Of a DNA stretch of 21,769 nt, positions 4,688 to 13,766 are shown one piece after another (within the stretch, counting starts at the first letter, position 1; each line of letters opens with the position of its first letter). The stretch is taken from IMG/VR virus record IMGVR_UViG_3300044640_000916, positions 1-21,769 of that record; one strand, written 5' to 3'. This DNA comes from a virus. The translations under genes were made by a program, and so were the position numbers. The notes under the pieces are model-generated. The model had not been told where the DNA came from, did not search any database, and was given only the letters and a program-made list of their open reading frames with translations.

Positions 4688-4759
4688 TGAGGGGTCACAA
4701 AAGTTTGCTGCTACTGAGCTGTGAGAGCTTAACCAGGCAGCTAGTTATTGGACCCCTCA
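4688..4759 (-). other. Structured inverted-repeat element A (late operon end)
   Basis: TGAGGGGTC (4688-4696) and GACCCCTCA (4751-4759) form a perfect 9-bp stem. Inside it, GCTGC pairs with GCAGC, CTG with CAG, and AGCT with AGCT around loop CTCAC (minus-strand sense), giving a long nested hairpin. On the minus strand it is followed by CCC and TTTTT (4681-4685 region), so it may terminate the late transcript. It shares the plus-strand words CTGTGAGAG and CAGGCAGCT with element B at 16975-17035. Confidence 0.6.
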
Positions 4760-4765
4760 TAAGAG

Positions 4766-5008
4766 CTACTCTTTAAAGTAATCGCCTAATTTTATACCTT
4801 TTGCCCTGCACTCACCATATTGATAGGCAAGTTTATTTGTAAAAATCATCAAGTCACCAAGATTTGAAAGCTTTGGCTCTTCAATTGGCTCGCAAGGTAT
4901 TAGTAAATTACTGGGCGGCATTGGCTTCACGAATTGCACTTGAGATGAGGCGCAGCCCACCATCAGGAATGCGACAAGCGTAATCGCTGCTATTTTTATT
5001 GACCTCAT
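4766..5008 (-). CDS. Rz1: Rz1-like outer-membrane spanin lipoprotein
   Basis: An 80-residue protein with a lipoprotein signal: MRSIKIAAITLVAFLMVGC, with the lipobox Cys at residue 19. The mature part is short (about 62 residues) and has prolines near the start (KPMPPSNLLIPCEPIEEP), as in Rz1 proteins. ATG 5008 has GAAAGG 7 bases upstream. The first 101 bases lie inside the 3' end of the Rz gene in another frame, the classic embedded Rz/Rz1 arrangement. It would sit in the inner leaflet of the outer membrane and pair with Rz to fuse the two membranes at lysis. It is the last gene of the late operon. Confidence 0.88.
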   Translation of the reverse strand: MRSIKIAAITLVAFLMVGCASSQVQFVKPMPPSNLLIPCEPIEEPKLSNLGDLMIFTNKLAYQYGECRAKGIKLGDYFKE

Positions 5009-5246
5009 TTAATGACCTTTCATTGGAGTTAAGTTTTAATTTATTTAATGCTGCTTGAGATAATGCAAACTCTTGCGCTACTTTATTGGACTTTGCCTGA
5101 CTTTCAGCTGCCTGGCGCATAACCTTTTCTTTTATTTTATTCTCACGCTCAAGCCAGTAAGATTTTTCTACTTGCTTACCTGTATAAAATACAGCCAGGG
5201 TGATGAGAATAATGGCGGCTGACTTTGCAATCATGATTGGGTTCAT
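4908..5246 (-). CDS. Rz: Rz-like inner-membrane spanin
   Basis: The 112-residue protein has an N-terminal membrane helix (about residues 5-22, AAIILITLAVFY) followed by a long charged helical region (25-75) fit for a periplasmic coiled coil, a Cys at 91 and the ending DGGLRLISSAIREANAAQ, which resembles Rz C-termini. It spans the periplasm and binds Rz1. The ATG overlaps the stop of the upstream gene (ATGA) and GAGGAT lies upstream. The 3' third codes for the start of Rz1 in another frame. Confidence 0.88.
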   Translation of the reverse strand: MNPIMIAKSAAIILITLAVFYTGKQVEKSYWLERENKIKEKVMRQAAESQAKSNKVAQEFALSQAALNKLKLNSNERSLNEVNKNSSDYACRIPDGGLRLISSAIREANAAQ

Positions 5247-5854
5247 TTAACTAGCATCCTCGATGTGAGTTCAAGTATTCCCTGGACTTTGTATATATCC
5301 TTAGGGGGCTCTTTCCAGCCAACTGAAACCTGTCCAATAAAGGCATTGATCTCTGGTGGCACTGATACTCGGCACATGAATGTCACTCCCTGGGATAAAT
5401 ACCAAAGACCAATCTCTGACTGTGCCGATGAGTAATGATTGCAAGGCACTTCAGCGCCCATCAATCTGATTAAATCATAATTGTTGTTTTGATTGGATGT
5501 GAATAAGCCTGTGTCGATACCATCGAAAGCCTTATATCTGCCATCCCTGGTATAAGCTCGCTCCAGGACTCTTTTTCCTAGCACTGGATTGACATTAAAT
5601 ATCGCCACCAAATCAGCGCCAGTCTCCTTGATGATGATTGCTGCCACATCATCTGCCCTGGATAGATTCATCTTTGGCAGCTCCTGGCTTTTCTGATATG
5701 CGCCAATGATGACAGCCTGGTTCGCATAGATGAAATATCCTACAAATCCCATGACAGCCAAAAGAGCCACGACAAACAATCTAAATGGAGAATTGATATA
5801 GGACAAAACACCCAGGAGGGTGTCTTTGGCATTAGTCTGGTCCACTTCAGCCAT
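5243..5854 (-). CDS. Membrane protein of the lysis cassette, T4-holin-like topology
   Basis: From ATG 5854 (203 aa; a GTG at 5857 is in frame just before it) the protein has a short N-terminal tail, one membrane helix (about 25-44, RLFVVALLAVMGFVGYFIY) and a periplasmic domain of about 155 residues with C138 and C161. T4 holin T (218 aa) has the same plan: one N-terminal helix and a large periplasmic domain. The domain has GAF-like features by eye (GADLVAIFNVNP, then FIGQVSVGW), which could be a signal-sensing fold. Position between endolysin and Rz, overlapping both, supports a lysis function. Sequence identity to T4 T is not claimed. Confidence 0.6.
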   Translation of the reverse strand: MAEVDQTNAKDTLLGVLSYINSPFRLFVVALLAVMGFVGYFIYANQAVIIGAYQKSQELPKMNLSRADDVAAIIIKETGADLVAIFNVNPVLGKRVLERAYTRDGRYKAFDGIDTGLFTSNQNNNYDLIRLMGAEVPCNHYSSAQSEIGLWYLSQGVTFMCRVSVPPEINAFIGQVSVGWKEPPKDIYKVQGILELTSRMLVK

Positions 5855-6465
5855 CACGCCACCTGGACTGCTAAGGCTTGAGAATATAACTTGGTTCGGT
5901 CATCCAAGCCAATGAATCCACCATTGATGGCTTTGGTCAGAGCCTTGATGTCTCCAGCCTTGTCATTGAGCTTGTTGGTATGCCAAAACCAGCCAGCTGA
6001 TAGGACCGCCAACTCTGGACCCTCAACCATTGATGGGTCATCCATGATTTCTGGAATGTTGATATATGTTGAGAATGCCTGGTAATTGTTTTTCCCAGTC
6101 AGCTGAATCAATCCTCTGCCGCAATACTTATATCCATCGCCAGATGATTCGCTTCCGTTACCCATGCGGTCTGCATAAACTCGGTTCGCTATCTTTTCTG
6201 GATTGCGATTGTATTGCATCGCCACTTCATCTAAGGGAAAATACTTAGGGAATACTCTGCGCAGAGCCTCCCAGGAGTAATTGAGATTCTCTTTGACCAT
6301 CGTGAAGTGAGCTGACTCATGGCTGCACTGAGCCAGGAATCCAGCAATCTGCTCTGGAGTTGAGATGTTATATTTCTCAAGGGTTTCATTGATAGCGCTC
6401 ACCCACTTATCAGCTGCGGATGCGCCACATAATTTAGCCTCAATCAGATATTCTTTTGTAATCAT
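5854..6465 (-). CDS. Endolysin, GH19 chitinase-like lysozyme
   Basis: The 203-residue protein has the GH19 pattern: FLAQCSHESAHF (residues 43-54) with the putative acid E50, then KENLNYS (58-64) with E59 as putative base, GRGLIQLTGKNNY (116-128), and TKAINGG (177-183). It would cleave the glycan strand of peptidoglycan. No signal peptide is visible, so export depends on the holin. AAGGTGG precedes ATG 6465, which overlaps the upstream stop (ATGA). GH19 endolysins are common in phages of Gram-negative hosts. Confidence 0.9.
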   Translation of the reverse strand: MITKEYLIEAKLCGASAADKWVSAINETLEKYNISTPEQIAGFLAQCSHESAHFTMVKENLNYSWEALRRVFPKYFPLDEVAMQYNRNPEKIANRVYADRMGNGSESSGDGYKYCGRGLIQLTGKNNYQAFSTYINIPEIMDDPSMVEGPELAVLSAGWFWHTNKLNDKAGDIKALTKAINGGFIGLDDRTKLYSQALAVQVA

Positions 6466-7025
6466 GCAGCCACCTTCATGATGAATGCCAATGCAAAATA
6501 TGGCGGCAAGTTTTTGTTTGTGCCATCTTCGCCAGAGCCAGTGATTGTCACTGTTCCTGATACTGAATGAGTGTGGTCTCCAGCGTAATTTGTTGGGAGG
6601 CTTGTCACATTACTTGTTGAGTTAATAGCTGGACCAGAGCCACCACCGCCACCACACTGATAAGTGTGATTATGATTGCCAGCAGAGCTGGTCGAGCCAC
6701 TAAATGAAGCAGAGTGACTGTGACTGACAGCAACTGCATTCGCACTGCCGCCAGTTGCGCCAACTGCATAAGTTGAACCAGCACCAACAATGAAGCGGTC
6801 TATCAGATTTGGAGTGCCATTCGTGCCATCACATAAAGCAAAGGATGGGGGAATATTTGTAATTGAGCCAGACCACATGATAATCCCTCCATCTGGGATG
6901 CCAATTGGCACGACATAAGCATTCACTCGGTCCCAAGCATAACCATTCCAGCGATATGTGCCTGAGCTGTCATTTTCATAAAGCTGACCCACAGATGGGG
7001 ATGGTGGAAAATCTAATATTGGCAT
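6462..7025 (-). CDS. Tail-collar-type fibre protein
   Basis: A 187-residue protein with an N-terminal module LDFPPSPSVGQLYEND and YRWNGYAWDRV, seen in phage fibre attachment proteins, then a tail-collar domain (PDGGIIMWSGSITNIPPSFA, then CDGTNGTPNLIDRFIVGAG). The distal part carries HxH pairs (HSHS, HNHT, HTHS) of the kind that bind iron in T4 gp37-like receptor-binding tips, and ends PPYFALAFIMKVAA. It is probably a receptor-binding or fibre-tip protein. AAGGAC lies upstream of ATG 7025. It is the last structural gene before lysis. Confidence 0.82.
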   Translation of the reverse strand: MPILDFPPSPSVGQLYENDSSGTYRWNGYAWDRVNAYVVPIGIPDGGIIMWSGSITNIPPSFALCDGTNGTPNLIDRFIVGAGSTYAVGATGGSANAVAVSHSHSASFSGSTSSAGNHNHTYQCGGGGGSGPAINSTSNVTSLPTNYAGDHTHSVSGTVTITGSGEDGTNKNLPPYFALAFIMKVAA

Positions 7026-7034
7026 GATATGTCC

Positions 7035-7961
7035 TTAAATTGGATTGAAAGTCCCAGAGGATGTAAACACATGATATGTGAATCCTCCAGATTGTGAAAT
7101 TGAGCCACCATTGGCTCTTTGACCGCCAGAATAACGAATAATTACTATCCCAGAGCCGCCTCTGCCGCCAGCGCCTGGACTACCTCTGTCCTGACCGCCA
7201 CCGCCACCACCACCGCCTAGACCATCTGTCCCAGGTCCTCCAGCGGAAGCGTAAGCACCGCCACCACCGCCACCACCAGAGCCACCAGTGCCATTCCAGG
7301 CTGAGTTGCAACCACCGCCACCGCCACCAGCATAAACAACACCATTGACCCAAGTAGCTCCTGGACCTCCATTGCCGCCATTGCCTGGGTTTCCGTTATA
7401 TCCATCGGCACCAGTGCCACCAGCACCACCGCCACCGCCAGCGGCATATTGAGGAGCTCTACCTCCTGGGTTTCCTTGTCCAGGTGTGGCTGCTGCTCCA
7501 GCTGTGCCATATCCAGCACCACCACCACCAGAGCCACCAACTCCAGGCGCTGTGCCACCAGGGCTGCCACCTCTACCGCCACCGACTGCTGTGGCAATGC
7601 CAGCAATTGATGAATCACCTCCATTTTGTCCTGGCGCTCCACCTCCTCCAACTGTTATTGCTGTCGGACCAGAGCCAAGTAGGTTACCGCTGGATGCAAT
7701 ATAACCACCACCGCCACCACCGCCACCGCCACCATTGTTACTTTGTGCGCTATTACCACCACCACCACCGCCCACAATCAAATAATCAACTGGGATAGAT
7801 TTTGATTTTCCATAAAAGTCACTCATGGCAATCACGCCACTTGGGACCCTAGCCAGTGTCCTTGAATCAGGCTCTCCCATGCTTGTTGTTGCATTGGATG
7901 CTCTGCCCAATTCCACAGATACATTGGAAATCGATATTGTTCCAGAGCTTTGTAGAGCCAT
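7035..7961 (-). CDS. Glycine-rich fibre adhesin
   Basis: A 308-residue protein. Residues 1-57 form a fibre-type start ending SDFYGKSKSIP. VDYLIVGGGGGG then opens a roughly 200-residue glycine-rich domain with runs of up to ten Gly, interrupted by short turns. This pattern is found in polyglycine adhesin domains that fold as packed polyglycine-II helices (as in phage S16 gp38). The C-terminus GSGIVIIRYSGG and FTYHVFTSSGTFNPI is typical of this domain class. It is likely a receptor-binding adhesin on the tail. The start overlaps the upstream stop (TAATG). Confidence 0.85.
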   Translation of the reverse strand: MALQSSGTISISNVSVELGRASNATTSMGEPDSRTLARVPSGVIAMSDFYGKSKSIPVDYLIVGGGGGGNSAQSNNGGGGGGGGGGYIASSGNLLGSGPTAITVGGGGAPGQNGGDSSIAGIATAVGGGRGGSPGGTAPGVGGSGGGGAGYGTAGAAATPGQGNPGGRAPQYAAGGGGGAGGTGADGYNGNPGNGGNGGPGATWVNGVVYAGGGGGGCNSAWNGTGGSGGGGGGGAYASAGGPGTDGLGGGGGGGGQDRGSPGAGGRGGSGIVIIRYSGGQRANGGSISQSGGFTYHVFTSSGTFNPI

Positions 7962-8632
7962 TATGGAGTCCCAAAAGCAGTTGTGTTGCCAACTGAAACA
8001 ATGTTTCCAGATGTGTCAATGCTGAATTTGTTGGCTCCAGAGTGCGCAAAATATAACTTGTTTCCAGATTCAGTGATTGTCCATGCTCCCAATGTTACGC
8101 CAGGGATAGCTGGACCTTGCGGACCAGTTGGTCCTTGAGGTCCCATAGGACCAGCTGGACCTGTCGCACCAATTGGACCTTGAATTCCCTGGGGACCTTG
8201 AATTCCCTGGGGACCTATTGGACCCACTGGACCTGGGACACTAGAGCTGGAGCTTTCCACCCAGAGCTCTGTCCCATCTGGATTTTTATATCTAATATAA
8301 ACACGACCAGAATCTGTCTCAAACCAGAATGACTTTTCCTTTGCCTCATCTCCTGGAGGAGATTCACCAGAGAATGTGGATGCTGCATATGCTGGCTGAC
8401 CAGTCACCAGGTTATAAATACCAACCTGGATGTCCACATTGCCATCAAAAATATATAAAATCGCCTTTTCTGGGTCCAAGTCATTCATCCACATGGTTCC
8501 CTTTTGGGCATACGATGGTCTCGATGTGCCAATATGCAATGACTCCAAAGCATCTCGCCAATTATTTAGCTTATTGCTTAAATCAACGCCATTGTCCACA
8601 TATGGAAAAATCTCAAAATCAAATTGACTCAT
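7961..8632 (-). CDS. Collagen-like tail fibre protein
   Basis: A 223-residue protein: an N-terminal region (1-125) beginning [20 protein letters not shown], with [15 protein letters not shown], a phage tail fibre pattern, followed by about 15 Gly-X-Y triplets ([18 protein letters not shown] onward) that would form a trimeric collagen helix, and a C-terminal beta cap ending NTTAFGTP. It lies directly after the J-like tip gene and probably forms a side or tip fibre. The triplet region contains an 18-bp tandem DNA repeat. Confidence 0.82.
   Translation of the reverse strand: MSQFDFEIFPYVDNGVDLSNKLNNWRDALESLHIGTSRPSYAQKGTMWMNDLDPEKAILYIFDGNVDIQVGIYNLVTGQPAYAASTFSGESPPGDEAKEKSFWFETDSGRVYIRYKNPDGTELWVESSSSSVPGPVGPIGPQGIQGPQGIQGPIGATGPAGPMGPQGPTGPQGPAIPGVTLGAWTITESGNKLYFAHSGANKFSIDTSGNIVSVGNTTAFGTP
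8175..8210. repeat. 18-bp perfect tandem repeat in collagen-like region
   Basis: GGACCTTGAATTCCCTGG occurs twice in tandem (8175-8192 and 8193-8210), followed by another GGACCT. On the minus strand it encodes two identical GPQGIQ-type units. Exact tandem copies suggest that the triplet number can change by slippage. Confidence 0.85.
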
Positions 8633-8643
8633 CTTGTCACTCC

Positions 8644-11600
8644 TTATCTAGGGATGGAGTCAGCGAGCTGACCATATCCACGCACCAACCAATCGAATTG
8701 CTTTTCAACTGGTAAGCCATTATTAAAAAATCTAACATCAAAACCATCCACACCCTTATTGCGAATCTCATAAGTGTCACCCTCAATCACATCGGATGGA
8801 GTAATCTGGACAGACAAAACCTCCTGGAATGGTGGCTCATACAAAACCCTCATGCCAGCACTTGGACATACTAAATCATACTGGCTGGCAGTGCGAATAT
8901 TAGCAGTGCCAATCGATTTAGCCTTCTTGATTGTCACACCAACATCGCCACGCCTAGAGATGACTGTCAATCTGAATTGGAAATATAAGCCAGTGTATTC
9001 ACCAGAATATAATCTTCTCCACTCTCCCATGTCCACTGAGCCAGCTGCCAAACTATCTGGCAATGCTGTCGCTAGGTTAGGCTCCCAGGTAGCGATAGGC
9101 ACTCTCGCTGAGGCGCTTCTCACTTCAATATAAGCATCAAAATATTGCTCAATTGATTCCAGGCTGCCAGGGGTGAAACCTTCGACCTCAACATGGCTGC
9201 TCAAAACAACTGGATAGATATTGGCGAAATCAATGTAATCATCAAAGTAATAAGTGCCAACACGCTCACCAGTGTTTGGAGTGATGGAGATTGGCATCTT
9301 CAACTCATCGCCATCAACAATCAAACCGCCAACTTTTCTGCCAGTCCAGGCAGCATCTTCAACCTCAATCACCTCAATCTCATTGTTGAGCAATTTAGTT
9401 GGTGTGATGACAGTGCCATATTCATCCGATATTAGACCTGTCGTGTCCACAGCCTTGATGTAATAAGTGCCAAGTCTTGCTGGGACTGTCACGCTATTTG
9501 TAGGATATGAAATCTTGTCAGCCACAATGGTCGATTGATTGATGTCCTTGATGTCAAAATTTGGACTATATCGAACCACATAATAGTCAATGTCATTACT
9601 GTCTGAATGTCTCCAGTCAAGATAGATGTGAGTGGATGAGCGAATATCCAAATCGAATGTCTTTGGCTTGCTTGGCTTTACCTGGTCACCCACTGGTGTG
9701 ATAGTTACCTGGGAGCCATTGCTTGGCTGCAATCTCAAACCGCCAGGAGATGCGCCAACCACAGCAAAAGTCATCTTCTTACCAATGAAGTCACTTTTCT
9801 CGCCATTGTCTTTTCTGGCACTGACTTCTTTGTAAGCATAGAAATTGCGCTCAATGGTCTGACCAATCTCTCGCCATTTATTGTCTTGCCACTCATAAAT
9901 CACATAGTAATAAGGCTGGGCTCCAGCTGGCTTTGACCAGGAGAGACCGATTGAGATGTAATGATTGCGATTGATAACAGTGTCCACCTCATTCGCCTGG
10001 AGATTGACCACTGGCATTGGTCGCACATTCTCGACCTGGGTGATATTTGGATTGTAATCAGGAATAGGGTCCACTTCAGCAGAGTAAATCGCTGGAGCAT
10101 ATGGCATCAATTCAATGTCAGCAGTCAAGTCATATCCAGGGCTGATTGATTTGACCAGGCAGTCCATTGTGATTCTCTCCAGAGTGCCATAAGTAATCAG
10201 CATCCCTGGCTGAATGTTGCTCATATCGCCATCAACATTGACCTCAGAATCATTCAGAATGTTATTGACCAAAAGGTCCATTTGTCTCTCATTATCCACT
10301 CGGACTCTGATATAAAAGCCATTCTCCATGTTGGTGAATTGCTCATCAATGATGATTCGCTGACCATTGACTGATTTAATTCTTGCCCAGCCATTACCAA
10401 TCTTTGGCACATCGTAAGCCAGGCGAACCAAATCGCCTCTGGTGGCAAGGATATTCTCAAGACCAACACTGATACTGAATGTCTCTTGTCTTAATCTGCC
10501 TTGAGCCAATGCTCTGCGACCTAAACGATAGGCATGGTGATAATTGGTGATTCCCACCAGGTTCATGGTTTCCAGGATGGTGGCATTCGCCTCTGAATAT
10601 CCATCGTCATAAACCACGATTTCTCTTTGCTGCCAGTTTTGATTTGGGTCCACAAACTGAACTCTCAAACCATGAGGCTGGATGTGATATGCCCTGGATG
10701 ACTTGAATCCATTGCTATTCCTTGGCGTAAACATCTGGACTGGATATGGCTTAATTCTGTCAATGGAGATTGAATACTTGCCAGAGCGCAGTGATGGAGT
10801 TGCATCACCAGTGGCTGCAATCATCTTCAGCACTTGGTGAGCTGTATAAGTCCCAGAGATAACCATATCGCATTGAGCTTTAGGTTTACCAATTGCATTC
10901 TCAGCAGAGGCATCACACCACTGAGCCCACTCTGCGAATGCTGCAATGTCAATCCTAGAATCTGGGGCAGCTCTCCTGGCAGCAGTGCCACGCAACACAT
11001 CCAAATATATCCAGGCTGGATTGCGAGTCTCTTGCTCAACAAAAGCAACACCATTCCACACTGGCAGCACTGAAGTTGCCACAGCTGTGAAATTATTGAT
11101 GACACCATTGAGCTGGTCAGTTGCCAATAAGCGCATCTCCACGATGGTATGTGGGACCTCTGGAGCGATTGGAGATTTGTTTTTGCTTGAGCGCAATGAA
11201 GTCAAATAGACATCATCTGAAATATATCGACTCTCTGAATCAGCCGATGTCCTACCTGTTCTCAATTCATATTCGCCAGGAGCTGGGAATTTCAATAGCA
11301 CTGATACAGTGAATCCCTTTTGTGTCTTTTTAGACACACGAATGCGAGCCACATTGCTGGACACATTTGAGCGATAGTAGTCTTGGCGGCTTACGCTGCT
11401 CTGATAATAACCATCATAATCAACATATGAGCTGTCAGTGGTCACAGTGATAAAGGTATCAGCTGGGATGGTATTCCAATCAGGCAAAGATGAATAATTG
11501 GTATATCGTGGATTGTCACCATAAGAAGCGCCAATCATCTCCCATTTATAGTCCACATTAGTTGGTCGAATAATCGTGCCACCACCAGCAACTGTGCTCT

Positions 11601-12672
11601 GTAAATCAGTGAAATTCAACCAGGTCGAGCTGCCAGCTTCTCTGTATTGCAATGACAATTCAACTGTCCTGGTGTAAAGGTCACCATTTTGTGAATTAAC
11701 CTCAACCAATCCCTGAGGGAATCCAAAGTCAATCACTGCCTCATCTGAATCTATTTGAGTCGTGACTGTTCTGAATGTTGATGCTGAAATCTTTTGAGAA
11801 TATGAATCTTGCCAGACATCTCGATTGTATAAATCTAATTTGTCGCCAGCTTTAAATGATGGGTGAATCTTATATTGGATATTGGCATAAGTGTTGATGT
11901 CATTCTCGCCAATCTGCAAGTCAGTCAGATTCAATGGACCATATCCAAAGTCAAAAAGAAGATGCAGATATTGCTGGTCTCCAAGAGATTCGACAAAGGG
12001 CTGGGCTGCATAAGGAGGAGCCATCTTGACTCTACCATAAACTCTAGGGACTGATTGATACTGGAGGAGCTTATTGTTCTCTGTATTCCAGCCAAAAGTC
12101 TGACCCTCTGCCTCACGATTGCCAAGCTGTGGCTGGTCTGCAACTGGAGGAGGGAAAATGGCATTGATTGCAAGTGTAGCAGCCATAGTCACTGCCGCTG
12201 CTGTTAAGGCTGAGGCAACTGTGAAAGCTGTCGAGCCAGCAGTGAAACCCATTGCAGTCGCACCCAATGGACCCAAATAGGTCGCAGCCACTACAGTGAT
12301 GGCAATGATGGCAATCTGCTTTAATGTGTCCACAGCGCCACCCTGAGGGATGACCATGATGGTAATTGGAGCGCCTTGCTTAAGTCTTACTCTTGACCAG
12401 GATTCCTTTGGCACTAAAGCATCGCCAACTCTGACCTCTAAATAATTGATGAGCCAGGCATTATTGACACACGCTGCCCTGGTAATCTCCTCAACTGTCG
12501 CACCTTCATGATATTGAATGACCTGATAATCGCCACCCAATGAGTTGAATGGGTTGTCTTTAAATACCGCGTAGCCTAAAAAATCCGATGATGCGCTTTG
12601 ACCAACTGTGGGAGTCAATCCTTTGGATTGCTGAGTCATGTCCCTGGTGGGAATGCAAGAAAGTGGATTCAT
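8644..12672 (-). CDS. J-like tail tip / host-specificity protein
   Basis: The 1342-residue protein has the J-family plan. An N-terminal ubiquitin-like segment (about 30-112, [17 protein letters not shown]...) leads to a long hydrophobic stretch (about 118-175), as seen in such tip proteins. Then comes a beta-rich body starting [17 protein letters not shown] (about 208-224). Two fibronectin-III-like domains follow (about 885-995 and 1000-1090, [19 protein letters not shown] and [19 protein letters not shown]), and a C-terminal host-facing part. It forms the distal tail tip and contacts the receptor. ATG 12672 (AGGA 10 bases upstream) is preferred over an adjacent TTG. The first 113 bases overlap the NlpC/P60 gene. 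Confidence 0.88.
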   Translation of the reverse strand: MNPLSCIPTRDMTQQSKGLTPTVGQSASSDFLGYAVFKDNPFNSLGGDYQVIQYHEGATVEEITRAACVNNAWLINYLEVRVGDALVPKESWSRVRLKQGAPITIMVIPQGGAVDTLKQIAIIAITVVAATYLGPLGATAMGFTAGSTAFTVASALTAAAVTMAATLAINAIFPPPVADQPQLGNREAEGQTFGWNTENNKLLQYQSVPRVYGRVKMAPPYAAQPFVESLGDQQYLHLLFDFGYGPLNLTDLQIGENDINTYANIQYKIHPSFKAGDKLDLYNRDVWQDSYSQKISASTFRTVTTQIDSDEAVIDFGFPQGLVEVNSQNGDLYTRTVELSLQYREAGSSTWLNFTDLQSTVAGGGTIIRPTNVDYKWEMIGASYGDNPRYTNYSSLPDWNTIPADTFITVTTDSSYVDYDGYYQSSVSRQDYYRSNVSSNVARIRVSKKTQKGFTVSVLLKFPAPGEYELRTGRTSADSESRYISDDVYLTSLRSSKNKSPIAPEVPHTIVEMRLLATDQLNGVINNFTAVATSVLPVWNGVAFVEQETRNPAWIYLDVLRGTAARRAAPDSRIDIAAFAEWAQWCDASAENAIGKPKAQCDMVISGTYTAHQVLKMIAATGDATPSLRSGKYSISIDRIKPYPVQMFTPRNSNGFKSSRAYHIQPHGLRVQFVDPNQNWQQREIVVYDDGYSEANATILETMNLVGITNYHHAYRLGRRALAQGRLRQETFSISVGLENILATRGDLVRLAYDVPKIGNGWARIKSVNGQRIIIDEQFTNMENGFYIRVRVDNERQMDLLVNNILNDSEVNVDGDMSNIQPGMLITYGTLERITMDCLVKSISPGYDLTADIELMPYAPAIYSAEVDPIPDYNPNITQVENVRPMPVVNLQANEVDTVINRNHYISIGLSWSKPAGAQPYYYVIYEWQDNKWREIGQTIERNFYAYKEVSARKDNGEKSDFIGKKMTFAVVGASPGGLRLQPSNGSQVTITPVGDQVKPSKPKTFDLDIRSSTHIYLDWRHSDSNDIDYYVVRYSPNFDIKDINQSTIVADKISYPTNSVTVPARLGTYYIKAVDTTGLISDEYGTVITPTKLLNNEIEVIEVEDAAWTGRKVGGLIVDGDELKMPISITPNTGERVGTYYFDDYIDFANIYPVVLSSHVEVEGFTPGSLESIEQYFDAYIEVRSASARVPIATWEPNLATALPDSLAAGSVDMGEWRRLYSGEYTGLYFQFRLTVISRRGDVGVTIKKAKSIGTANIRTASQYDLVCPSAGMRVLYEPPFQEVLSVQITPSDVIEGDTYEIRNKGVDGFDVRFFNNGLPVEKQFDWLVRGYGQLADSIPR

Positions 12673-12949
12673 CAATGAATATTCCTAAGTGACAAGCATA
12701 AGCGCCAATTCTGAAAAGAATTATATCGCCAAAAGTAGGCTCAGAGATAGGCTCAAAGAGGCTTTTTTGTGATTCAATCACGATATTGTGATATCTGTAT
12801 TCGGATGGGTCAAGGTATAAATCACTGAAATCTGGGATGCTTCTGCCCAATACTTCTTTGTTAAACAACTCAACCAAACCAACGCAATCAGCGCCAGCAA
12901 AACTTTTGCCTTTATGCTCATATGGGATGCCAATGAACTTATCAATCAT
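12560..12949 (-). CDS. NlpC/P60 tail-tip peptidase (lambda K-like)
   Basis: The 129-residue protein has the NlpC/P60 triad: C22 in GADCVGLVELF, H87 in YACHLGIFI, and a third polar residue about H99 in FLHSH. GDIILFR (74-80) and the ending [11 protein letters not shown] are typical of the family. In lambda-like tails this protein sits at the tip and cuts peptide cross-links during DNA entry. It lies between the L-like protein and J, as expected. The ATG overlaps the upstream stop and the 3' end overlaps J by 113 bases. Confidence 0.88.
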   Translation of the reverse strand: MIDKFIGIPYEHKGKSFAGADCVGLVELFNKEVLGRSIPDFSDLYLDPSEYRYHNIVIESQKSLFEPISEPTFGDIILFRIGAYACHLGIFIDESTFLHSHQGHDSAIQRIDSHSWSKRIIGFFRLRGI

Positions 12950-13416
12950 TGAAATAATCCAGCAAAATTACTTGGTAAATAACGCTCTTTTGGGAAGATG
13001 GTATTTAAAAGATCATCAATATTTGCTGTGAGTTTAAGATTTTGAGCGTCATATTCAATGCCAGAGACTCTCATATCAGCAATGGACTGCTCAATATAAT
13101 CTGGGGTAGAAGCCAGAATAAGCTCCAGAGTAACAGACATTGGCGACACCAAAGTGCGCAATTCATCAATCAATTCAAGACTAGCATTCTCACAGCTGAT
13201 TTCCACGGTTGGCAATGAGTCGCCATCATCGACTGGAAGAGCCAAATTAAATGGAAATGCCATATAAACATTGCCTCTAGAGGTGATGTCCTCCAAATTA
13301 TTTACTAAACGGATAGGCGCAGCAAATTTCTCATGATTAAACGTCAGTAGCATAAGAAAAACCTCAGCTGTATTTTCAGCTAAGGCTGCTTGAATTAACT
13401 TGGTAGAGTAACTCAT
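12946..13416 (-). CDS. DUF1833-type tail protein (lambda L-like position)
   Basis: The 156-residue protein carries the DUF1833 pattern: VFLMLLTFNHEKFAAPIRLV (about residues 19-38), NNLEDITSRGNVYMAFPFNL (39-58) and later ASLELIDELRTLV. DUF1833 proteins occupy the tail-tip hub position between the M-like protein and the NlpC peptidase, and so likely correspond to lambda gpL. GGAG lies about 9 bases upstream of ATG 13416, which overlaps the previous TGA. Confidence 0.85.
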   Translation of the reverse strand: MSYSTKLIQAALAENTAEVFLMLLTFNHEKFAAPIRLVNNLEDITSRGNVYMAFPFNLALPVDDGDSLPTVEISCENASLELIDELRTLVSPMSVTLELILASTPDYIEQSIADMRVSGIEYDAQNLKLTANIDDLLNTIFPKERYLPSNFAGLFQ

Positions 13417-13766
13417 AGCAATTGCTCCAATTGGCAGCTAATAGTCCAGGTTAATGGCCCTACAGCAGACACTGATGGGGCAGCCATAAATTTAAAGGTT
13501 GCCGGCACATTAGTAATTGGCTTCTCCCAGTCAAAAGGCAATGAGCCTTGTGCTAAAAGAACATCATACCAGTTAAAGAATTCTTCATACTGAGTTTTAT
13601 TAACCCAAATTGTCATAGCTGCCTCAGTCCTGGTTTTAGTAAACCTTGGGCGCGACATTGATGGGCCAACGGCTGGATTTGACCTAATCACCCCATCCAT
13701 AATCTTTTCTGAATAATCAATATTTGGATGGTCCTGGAGAGATGTGAGCCATTGTGGATTTGCCAT
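13413..13766 (-). CDS. Minor tail protein, M-like position
   Basis: The 117-residue protein (MANPQWLTSLQDHPNIDYSE...) sits directly after the tape measure gene and before the DUF1833 protein, the position of lambda gpM. Its beta-rich pattern (RTEAAMTIWVNKTQYEEFFN, then WTISCQLEQLL at the end) fits the distal tail proteins that resemble tail tube subunits. Assignment is by order and general look, not by a signature motif. AAGGAAC precedes the start, which overlaps the tape measure stop (TAATG). Confidence 0.7.
   Translation of the reverse strand: MANPQWLTSLQDHPNIDYSEKIMDGVIRSNPAVGPSMSRPRFTKTRTEAAMTIWVNKTQYEEFFNWYDVLLAQGSLPFDWEKPITNVPATFKFMAAPSVSAVGPLTWTISCQLEQLL

Noticed and set aside
4688-4759. 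tRNA-like length (72 bases) and closed stem of element A
   Set aside because: No T-loop consensus, no anticodon arm with a 7-base loop and no CCA context on either strand; the inner helices are nested in one long hairpin and not in a cloverleaf.
7484-7798. Plus-strand ORFs rich in His or Pro
   Set aside because: They are the complement of the glycine-rich fibre gene; repeated GGN codons give long open frames by chance.
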